The notes beneath the pieces are model-generated. The model was not told where the DNA came from. It did not search any database and saw nothing but the letters and a program-made list of their open reading frames with translations. From positions 186,001 through 250,000 of the forward strand of contig JYJN01000172.1 of the NCBI GenBank assembly GCA_003263845.1: a DNA stretch of 64,000 bases. Reading direction: 5' to 3'. The position numbers were made by a program, and so were the translations under genes. Of the stretch, positions 58,045 to 64,000 are shown one piece after another. Origin of the DNA: Vibrio aestivus. Its GTDB lineage: Bacteria; Pseudomonadota; Gammaproteobacteria; Enterobacterales; Vibrionaceae. Within the stretch, counting starts at the first letter, position 1. Each line of letters opens with the position of its first letter.

Positions 58045-58789
58045 GTGGCTCCTCCAACAGCGGCATTTATTGGGGCAGCGTTAGACACCGACGGTTTAGC
58101 CCTGTTTCTCACGAGTTTCACTACCGTCTTTATATGCTAGGGATCGATTTAGATGAGTTAGACGCTATAACTAATTTATCTAAAGTGTTTGGTACCAAAT
58201 GGTTCAACCCCTTACGTTTTAACGAAAAAGATTACGTCAAAAGTGAACCCGGCGCTTTAAAGCAGCGTATCTTGAGTAAAGTTAAACAGTTAGGTGGAGA
58301 TTGGAGCGAAGATAACAAAGTCATTATGTTGCTCAGTGCCGATGTTTTGGACTCTACTTTAGCCCAATCAATTGTTACTTCTGTTATGACGAGAACAATG
58401 AGTGTCGATATTTGCTTGCAGAAGTAAGCAATACACCATGGAGAGAGAGGCATTACTACCTCATCGAGATGTCAGGCACTATGCGAATTGAAAAGAGCTT
58501 CCATGTCTCTCCTTTTATGGAGATGAACATGGACTATGTTTGGAAAATATCACCGCCAACCAGCTCGACACTCGTTCATATCGAAAACCACCAAACTGAA
58601 AAGCTTTTTGATGCAACGCTGAACCTGAAAAAGCATGAGTTTAGCCGCAAGGAGCTAAGGAGTACTGTAAAGTCTATCCCTGCTATGACGTTAAAAATTG
58701 TCTCGGGAATCTACTTTCAGGCACTCAAACTCTTCACAAAACGCGTTCCGTTTGTCGACCATCCAAACAGGTCAGCAGACGTTAAATAA
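58041..58789 (+). CDS. DUF1365-family protein (one frameshift)
   Basis: About 249 residues. Starts IYWGSVRHRRFSPVSHEFHYRLYM, typical of DUF1365. Restoring one G near 58333 gives MLAQCRCFGLYFSPINCYFC, then LLAEVSNTPWRERHYYL and FHVSPFMEMNMDYVWKI. DUF1365 proteins are nearly always coupled to the FAD oxidoreductase and Cfa-like genes; they may bind an acyl chain or act in acyl modification, but no activity is established. Confidence 0.87.
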
Positions 58790-58823
58790 GAAGATCAATA
58801 ATAAGGATAACAAAGAGGTTTCC

Positions 58824-60104
58824 ATGGAACAGACAGTATCAAACACTGATAGGCTTCAAGCGACATCGTCACCGCTGCTGTCAGCCCAAGAGAATAAATT
58901 CAGAAGCTTGATTTTTAGCGTCCTAAAACCTTTAGAAGAGGCACATGTAGAGCTTATTGAGGGCGATAAAGTATGGCATTTTGGTGACGCGTCTTCTGAG
59001 TTATCTGCTAGCTTCGTTGTTTACGATACCAGTTGCTACAAGGATATTGCCTTAGGCGGGAGCATCGGCGCTGCGGAAGCGTATATCGATGGTAAGTGGT
59101 CTAGCCCAGACCTAACAAAAGTTATTCAAATCATGGCGAGAAACCAGCGCCAACTCGATGCCCTCGACAACAAGGTACAGTGGTTGACGCGCGCTAAACA
59201 TTGGTTTTTGCGCAAACAAAATGCCAACACCGAAGCGGGATCAAAGCGCAACATATTAGCACACTACGATATCGGTAATGAGCTTTACACACGCTTCTTA
59301 GACTCATCTATGCAGTATTCTTCTGCGATTTACAGTGAAGACGCTTTAGATCTTTCCGCAGCACAACAAAATAAGATGGAAACCATCTGCCAGCGCTTGA
59401 GCCTAAAAGAATCGGATCATGTGCTTGAAATCGGAACTGGTTGGGGTGGTCTAGCAACTTACATGGCCAAGAATTATGGCTGCCGTGTTACCACAACGAC
59501 TATCTCTGACGCACAACACGAATATGCAAAAAAAGAGGTAAAGCGTTTAGGACTGGAGTCTAAGGTAACGCTACTGAAGAAGGATTATCGTGCGTTGACT
59601 GGGCAATACGACAAGCTCGTTTCAATAGAAATGATTGAAGCAGTCGGCCACGAGTTTTTGTCAACCTTCTTCGCTAAATGTTCGTCTCTACTTAAGCCTA
59701 ATGGGAAAATGCTCATCCAGTCGATCACCATCGCAGACGCTCGTTATGATAAGTACCGTAAAGGCGTCGATTTCATTCAAAAGTACATCTTCCCAGGAGG
59801 TTGCCTACCGTCTATTGCAGTGATGAGTGTACACATCGCGAAACAAACTGACATGGTGATTCATCAAATCGACGATATCGGGCTTCACTACGCTCGTACC
59901 CTCAACGATTGGAAAGTGAACTTTCTGTCTCGCTGGTCGGAAATTAATCGCCTAGGTTATAGCGAAGAGTTCAAACGTCTATGGTTGTTCTACTTCTGTT
60001 ACTGCGAAGGGGCGTTTCTAGAGCGTGTAATCAGTACCCACCACATTGTTGCACGCAAACCTCAATACCGAGGACAAGAAGATGAAATGGTTTTGGATTA
60101 CTAA
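58824..60104 (+). CDS. cfa: Cyclopropane-fatty-acid-synthase-family SAM methyltransferase
   Basis: 426 residues. Methylates unsaturated phospholipid acyl chains using S-adenosylmethionine. Features: LAHYDIGNELYTRFLDSSMQYS, SAM motif VLEIGTGWGGLATYMA, LVSIEMIEAVGHEFL, KYIFPGGCLPSI and HYARTLNDWKVNF. ATG 58824, with AGAGG upstream, is chosen over longer in-frame starts. Cfa proteins inside sigma-E/ChrR clusters need not make ordinary cyclopropane lipid; related enzymes make methylene or furan intermediates, so the exact product is open. Confidence 0.92.
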   Translation: MEQTVSNTDRLQATSSPLLSAQENKFRSLIFSVLKPLEEAHVELIEGDKVWHFGDASSELSASFVVYDTSCYKDIALGGSIGAAEAYIDGKWSSPDLTKVIQIMARNQRQLDALDNKVQWLTRAKHWFLRKQNANTEAGSKRNILAHYDIGNELYTRFLDSSMQYSSAIYSEDALDLSAAQQNKMETICQRLSLKESDHVLEIGTGWGGLATYMAKNYGCRVTTTTISDAQHEYAKKEVKRLGLESKVTLLKKDYRALTGQYDKLVSIEMIEAVGHEFLSTFFAKCSSLLKPNGKMLIQSITIADARYDKYRKGVDFIQKYIFPGGCLPSIAVMSVHIAKQTDMVIHQIDDIGLHYARTLNDWKVNFLSRWSEINRLGYSEEFKRLWLFYFCYCEGAFLERVISTHHIVARKPQYRGQEDEMVLDY

Positions 60105-60586
60105 TTTTGTACTCTTTCAGTCTGCGTGGTTCATCTGCGCATTCTTTACTGAACATGCTCCAATTGCGCTAACAGTCTTGTTAACGCTGCACTTTGCACT
60201 ATCCCCAACCAAGCGCAAAGACTTGCAAATATTACCTTTAGCGCTGGTAGGTATCGTCGCTGATAAACTCCACTTAATTGCAGGAACGTTCACTATACAA
60301 GCCGATTTCTTCCCTTTGTGGCTCGCACTACTGTGGGTAATGTTCGTGCTCTGCCTTAACCACAGCCTAAGCTGCTAACGCACAAACCCACTTGGCTCGT
60401 GGCTGCTTCGGTGCGATCGGCGGCCCCTTAAGTTACATCGCCGGCATTAAGGCGGGTGCGATGGCGAGCCTTACACCGTTGCCAATTCTGCTCACTTCTC
60501 TCGCCTGTTCTTGGGCTTTGTTAATCGTTGTTCTCATCTACGGCACCAAACAAATAGACAGTCGATTTCTGATCCGGACCGCCTAA
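60082..60586 (+). CDS. DUF2878-family membrane protein (two frameshifts)
   Basis: About 168 residues, four to five membrane segments (FWITNFVLFQSAWFICAFF, ILPLALVGIVADKLHLIAG, LWLALLWVMFVLCLNHSL, LPILLTSLACSWALLIVVLI). The LWLALLWVMF and GAIGGPLSYIAGIKAGAM motifs fit DUF2878. Reading breaks near 60378 and 60408; the middle segment LLTHKPTWLVAA appears only in the third frame. It starts inside the end of the cfa-like gene (23-base overlap). Confidence 0.8.
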
Positions 60587-60680
60587 CTACTCGTATCCCT
60601 ATGTTGAAGTTAGCACATTTCTACTTGCTAACACGTTTATACAAACGCCAGACAAAGACGATTTAACGTAGGGTTACGAC

Positions 60681-61184
60681 ATGAAGTTATTCATCACCAC
60701 AACCATTATCAGCACCTTTGTGTTTGCGGCTTCAGTTTATAGCTCACCGCTCAAGGAACTGAACAAAATAGGTCAAGGCGAGATGCAATATCTATTTTGG
60801 ACGCTCTATACCGCCGAGCTTTATAGAGGCACAAATTTTCAAGAAGAAGACCAATCTCAGGCCCTGCGCATCATATACGAGAAATCAATTTCAAAAGACG
60901 CACTCATAGAGGCAACCGCACAACAATGGGAGCACCTGAACTATCCGCAAGAAGACATTGATCGTTGGATAGAACCACTTCAGTCTCTATGGCCAAATGT
61001 GAAGCCCGGTGATGCACTGATTCTCAAAACCGATAAGACAGGTGTGAGTCAGTTTTATTTTGGCGACCAATCTTTAGGGAAAATTCAAGATCCCGAATTC
61101 GGAGATGCCTTCTTATCAATCTGGCTGTCTCAGAACACAACTGAACCTGAGCTTCGACAACAACTACTAGGATTAGCAAAATGA
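60681..61184 (+). CDS. Chalcone-isomerase-like family protein
   Basis: 167 residues with a signal peptide (FITTTIISTFVFAASVYS then SPLKE). The segments GEMQYLFWTLYTAELYRG, ALRIIYEKSISKDALIEAT, and FGDAFLSIWLSQNT fit the bacterial chalcone-isomerase-like family, which probably binds fatty acids rather than flavonoids. Coupled to the following gene by an ATGA overlap. Confidence 0.85.
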   Translation: MKLFITTTIISTFVFAASVYSSPLKELNKIGQGEMQYLFWTLYTAELYRGTNFQEEDQSQALRIIYEKSISKDALIEATAQQWEHLNYPQEDIDRWIEPLQSLWPNVKPGDALILKTDKTGVSQFYFGDQSLGKIQDPEFGDAFLSIWLSQNTTEPELRQQLLGLAK

Positions 61185-61645
61185 AATGGATTCTCGCTTC
61201 ATTACTTTCATTAGGCCTCTTTGGCTGTGGCAGCCACAACATTGAACAATACGAAGGCACCATGCCATCGCTCACTTTAGAGCAGTTTTTTGATGGTGAG
61301 TTAAAAGCTTACGGATTAGTTCTTGATCGCAATGGCGGTCTAACAAGGCGTTTCGAAGTCGACCTTGTTGCTGATTGGGAAGGAAACAAAGGCCTTATCA
61401 AAGAGTGGTTCATCTTCGACGACGGAGAAAAAACCACAAGAGTTTGGGAGTTAACTAAAACAAGTGAAAACACCTACGAAGGAACCGCTGGTGATGTTGT
61501 AGGAACGGCGGAAGGCACCATCAATGGTTCGGCTCTGTATTGGAAATATGAGCTTCAAGTTCCGGTTGGCGATACGGTTTACGACTTAACGTTGGACGAC
61601 TGGATGTTCCTTTTCGATGAACAACGTCTTTTCAACAAAAACTGA
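61181..61645 (+). CDS. DUF3833-family lipoprotein
   Basis: 154 residues. Lipobox LLSLGLFGC gives a lipid-anchored protein. The segments LEQFFDGELKAYGLVLDRNGG, FEVDLVADWEGNKGLIKEWF and EGTINGSALYWKYELQVPV are typical of DUF3833, which regularly follows DUF2878 and chalcone-isomerase-like genes. Function unknown; lipocalin-like beta structure is plausible. Last gene of the cluster; a weak hairpin (ACCGACTTAAATCGGT) lies about 110 bases downstream. Confidence 0.87.
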   Translation: MKWILASLLSLGLFGCGSHNIEQYEGTMPSLTLEQFFDGELKAYGLVLDRNGGLTRRFEVDLVADWEGNKGLIKEWFIFDDGEKTTRVWELTKTSENTYEGTAGDVVGTAEGTINGSALYWKYELQVPVGDTVYDLTLDDWMFLFDEQRLFNKN

Positions 61646-61896
61646 CATGACTAAGTTCGGCTTCAAAGTGGGTGAAATCATCTTGTATATAGAGAAAGTC
61701 AATCCAAATCCCTCACGCATTGCCTCAACGAATACCCCATAAATCACACGCCCTCTAGTACCGACTTAAATCGGTTTAGGGGGTTGAATACCTTAAACAA
61801 GCTGTATATATTACCGCCGCTCCCACGAGCACACCCTACAATACATATTCGCTATCTCGCCATCATTGATGTATTGATATTGGTGTCTTTACACAC

Positions 61897-63297
61897 ATGA
61901 AAAACCTCATCACTTCGTTCACGCGCTTTGTACAAGAGTCCAAGGCACTCCTACACCTAACGATCCCGATAATTTTCACGCAACTTGCTACACAGGCAAT
62001 GGGCTTTGTTGATACCACAATGGCAGGGCAAGTCAGCCCAGCAGACCTCGCGGCAATTGCATTGGGTGCAAGTTTATGGGTACCGGTATCGCTGCTTTTG
62101 CGAGGCATCATCATGGCGCTTACGCCTGTGGTCGCCTATCACAGAGGCGCTAATAATCCCGATAACATTCGTATTGAATTCATTCAAATGCTGTGGATTT
62201 CAGCCTTCTGTAGCGCGATTTTGATGGCTTACCTAATTTCCGGTGAATGGATTCTAACTAAGATAGGTGTCGCTGAAGAGATCATTCCCATTGCCAGTCA
62301 ATACGTCATCGCCCTAGCCTACGGTGTTCCAGGTATTGCACTGTTCTATACACTCAATGGCTTCTGCGAGGGTATGAACAACACTCGTGCTCCAATGTTC
62401 ATCTCAGTCGTCGGGCTTTTACTTAACATTCCGACTAACTACGTTTTGATCTATGGAAAACTCGGCTTTCCCGCTATGGGGGCAGTCGGTAGTGGTTGGG
62501 CAACAAGCTTGGTGTATTGGGTCATGTCAGGCTTGCTATGGAGCTACATTCGATACCATCATCACTACAAACGTGTTCTCAACTTTAGCGACATCAAGCC
62601 ACGATTAAACGCTATAAAACAACTGCTTTCCCTAGGTGTGCCAATTGGTATGAACATCGCGGTCTGTGGCAGTATTTTTGCTGTTATCGCTCTCTTGATT
62701 GGCCGCATTGGCGCAGAGAACGTTGCAGCCGAACAGATTGCATTAAATATATCGAGCATGACGTACATGATTCCAATGAGTATCTCCTTTGGAATTACTA
62801 TTCGTGTGGGCCACTCACTAGGGGCGCAAAAAAACACTCAAGCGAAAGAGCAAAGCCTGTTTGGCATCATCACAGCGGGTCTAATTTCCCTATTGTCAGT
62901 GGCTATATTTTTGCTCTTTCCTGAGCAGATCATTCGCCTCTACACGCAAGACCCTGTAGTTAGTGCAACAGCAGCAACGTTACTCGTGTTTACCGCCATG
63001 TATCAGTTCAGTGATGCCCTGCAAACGTCAGCCAATGGCGCGCTTCGCGGATATAAAGACACAAAAGTTCCAATGTTACTTGCCATCCTCGCTTATTGGG
63101 GGCTCGCATTGCCTCTGGGTATAGTTTTAGGAATGACAGATATGATTGCCCCGCAATGGGAGAGAAAGGCTTTTTGGATCGGGATTGTGACCGGTTTAAG
63201 CGTTGCGGCTATCGCGATGTTGCTAAGGCTTTGGTACGTTATTGCCACACGAAATCGAATCTTAGAAAACGAAGTCAACTTGCCTGCGATTAATTAA
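61897..63297 (+). CDS. norM: MATE-family multidrug efflux transporter
   Basis: 466 residues with about 12 membrane segments, Na+- or H+-coupled drug exporter. N-terminus LLHLTIPIIFTQLATQAMGFVDTTMAGQ matches NorM closely in its first half; further motifs are GFCEGMNNTRAPMFISVVG and TSANGALRGYKDTKVPM, and a conserved membrane Asp (VDTTM). The 251 bases upstream show no gene and no recognisable riboswitch. Whether it is the main NorM or a paralogue cannot be decided. Confidence 0.92.
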   Translation: MKNLITSFTRFVQESKALLHLTIPIIFTQLATQAMGFVDTTMAGQVSPADLAAIALGASLWVPVSLLLRGIIMALTPVVAYHRGANNPDNIRIEFIQMLWISAFCSAILMAYLISGEWILTKIGVAEEIIPIASQYVIALAYGVPGIALFYTLNGFCEGMNNTRAPMFISVVGLLLNIPTNYVLIYGKLGFPAMGAVGSGWATSLVYWVMSGLLWSYIRYHHHYKRVLNFSDIKPRLNAIKQLLSLGVPIGMNIAVCGSIFAVIALLIGRIGAENVAAEQIALNISSMTYMIPMSISFGITIRVGHSLGAQKNTQAKEQSLFGIITAGLISLLSVAIFLLFPEQIIRLYTQDPVVSATAATLLVFTAMYQFSDALQTSANGALRGYKDTKVPMLLAILAYWGLALPLGIVLGMTDMIAPQWERKAFWIGIVTGLSVAAIAMLLRLWYVIATRNRILENEVNLPAIN

Positions 63298-63325
63298 AAA
63301 GCCCATTACGACGGTTTTTAGTTAG

Positions 63326-63345
63326 GGCAGAGTGAATTCTCTGCC
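63326..63345. other. Short perfect hairpin after norM
   Basis: GGCAGAG (63326-63332) and CTCTGCC (63339-63345) pair around TGAATT. There is no T run after it on the plus strand, so terminator function is uncertain. Confidence 0.3.
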
Positions 63346-63477
63346 TTGCGAGTTACGTCTCAACAATTTGTATATCGTATATTTCTTTTCATTGAAACAT
63401 AGAATCAGTAGACTGACTTTTTTGCTTGCACTACACCTTGTGCTCGCTTTTAACTTTGTACGTTTAGGTAAGTAACT

Positions 63478-64000
63478 ATGTATAAACTAATTGCCCTCGA
63501 TCTGGATGGGACATTGCTCAACAGTGATAAAGTCATCTCTGCAGAAAACCAACACGCTATCTCGCTTGCTAAGCAAGCAGGCAAAACCGTGGTTCTCGCG
63601 TCTGGTCGACCAATCGAAGGTATGCTCGATAAACTCAACCTCCTTGGCATCAATGGCGAAAACGATTTTGTTCTTTGTTACAACGGCTCAATGGTTAAAA
63701 ACGTCGCAACTGGCGACGTTATTCATCAACAAATCATTAATGGTGCAGCAGCAAAGAAAATCGCTCGGAAAGCCAAGCAGCTTGGCGTTTTTGTACACGC
63801 CTTCAGTACGAAACATGGCCTGATTACAACAGAGCACAATCCGTACACTGACATAGAAGCAGATATCAATGGCCTTGAGATCACTGAAATGAATTTTGAG
63901 GCACTGGAAGACGATCATCCAATCATCAAGGTGATGATGGTGGCGGAACCAACCGTTCTTGACCAGGCAATCGCCAATCTGCCAGTAGAACTTAAAGAAG
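63478..64000 (+). CDS. yidA: Cof/YidA-type HAD sugar phosphatase, truncated by window end
   Basis: First 174 residues of a Cof-type HAD phosphatase. Motif I LIALDLDGTLLNSDKVIS with the nucleophile Asp, motif II VVLASGRPIEGM, and the segment NDFVLCYNGSMV followed by the start of the C2B cap (EHNPYTDIEADIN). The sequence fits YidA, active on sugar phosphates in E. coli. The last third, including the final acidic motif, lies beyond the window. Confidence 0.88.
   Translation, partial: MYKLIALDLDGTLLNSDKVISAENQHAISLAKQAGKTVVLASGRPIEGMLDKLNLLGINGENDFVLCYNGSMVKNVATGDVIHQQIINGAAAKKIARKAKQLGVFVHAFSTKHGLITTEHNPYTDIEADINGLEITEMNFEALEDDHPIIKVMMVAEPTVLDQAIANLPVELKE

Noticed and set aside
61646..61896. 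Possible riboswitch upstream of norM
   Set aside because: No conserved FMN or other riboswitch core could be recognised; only a weak 5-bp hairpin near 61757 is present.
1..64000. Genomic island, prophage, CRISPR array or novel defence system
   Set aside because: No integrase, transposase, phage, toxin-antitoxin, nuclease-ATPase defence pair or regularly spaced repeat array was found; most genes are core or common accessory Vibrio genes.

Overview
The window looks like a chromosomal segment of a marine Vibrio (Vibrionaceae, Gammaproteobacteria). This rests on gene content recognised by eye: a napFDABC nitrate-reductase operon next to narQP, FabV enoyl reductase, an orphan HMG-CoA reductase, a NorM-type MATE pump, a multidomain secreted chitinase, the torS/torT pair, an ECF sigma/ChrR photo-oxidative-stress cluster, and a Vibrio-style palindromic repeat starting TATACCCAAGT. 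No rRNA, tRNA, CRISPR array, phage or transposase gene was seen.

Layout. 1-1251 (-): 5' part of a secreted GH18 chitinase, its 3' end outside the window. 1282-1907: regulatory region with a CRP-like site and two tandem minus-strand terminators. 1908-3056: YqhD-type alcohol dehydrogenase. 3127-7168: divergent torS (hybrid kinase) and torT. 7231-12221: mgsA, helD and yccS, in the order known from enterobacteria. 12318-14906: two small unknown genes, HMG-CoA reductase and a DUF1097 membrane protein. 15073-17615: LysR regulator, formate/nitrite channel and CBS protein. 17663-19985: YceI, cytochrome b561, a DUF2164 protein and an unknown. 20273-21063: EAL phosphodiesterase. 21152-28312: narP-narQ divergent from napFDABC plus a 46-residue membrane microprotein. 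28367-33940 (-): TonB-dependent receptor, YfiR-like protein and diguanylate cyclase in one overlapping operon, then galE. 34110-36486: pxpABC (5-oxoprolinase). 36565-38010: FAD oxidoreductase. 38011-38324: intergenic region with a cluster of DnaA-box-like 9-mers. 38325-42017: ybbP/ybbA ABC exporter divergent from tesA. 42143-43347: fabV. 43523-45438: GAF/degenerate GGDEF/EAL protein. 45481-45746: palindromic repeat. 45779-51083: P-loop ATPase, J-domain protein, cutA, HAD phosphatase, small unknowns and creA. 51225-61645: Lon-N-domain protein followed by rpoE-chrR, DUF523/DUF1722, photolyase, NTF2-like, SDR, FAD oxidoreductase, DUF1365, cfa-like, DUF2878, chalcone-isomerase-like and DUF3833 genes, apparently one light/singlet-oxygen stress unit. 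61897-63297: norM-type MATE pump. 63478-64000: start of a YidA-type phosphatase.

The most important caveat is sequence quality. About twenty otherwise normal conserved genes are each broken by one or more single-base frameshifts, many in short homopolymers and mostly missing a G or C. Because the damage hits nap, tor, fabV, helD and others alike, and the protein resumes at once in the next frame, I read these as sequencing or assembly errors rather than gene decay. Such genes are annotated at full length with the break noted.

Functionally the window mixes anaerobic respiration (nap/nar, tor sensing, formate channel), chitin use, c-di-GMP signalling (three proteins), envelope and lipid functions (fabV, tesA, cfa-like), and a photo-oxidative stress regulon.
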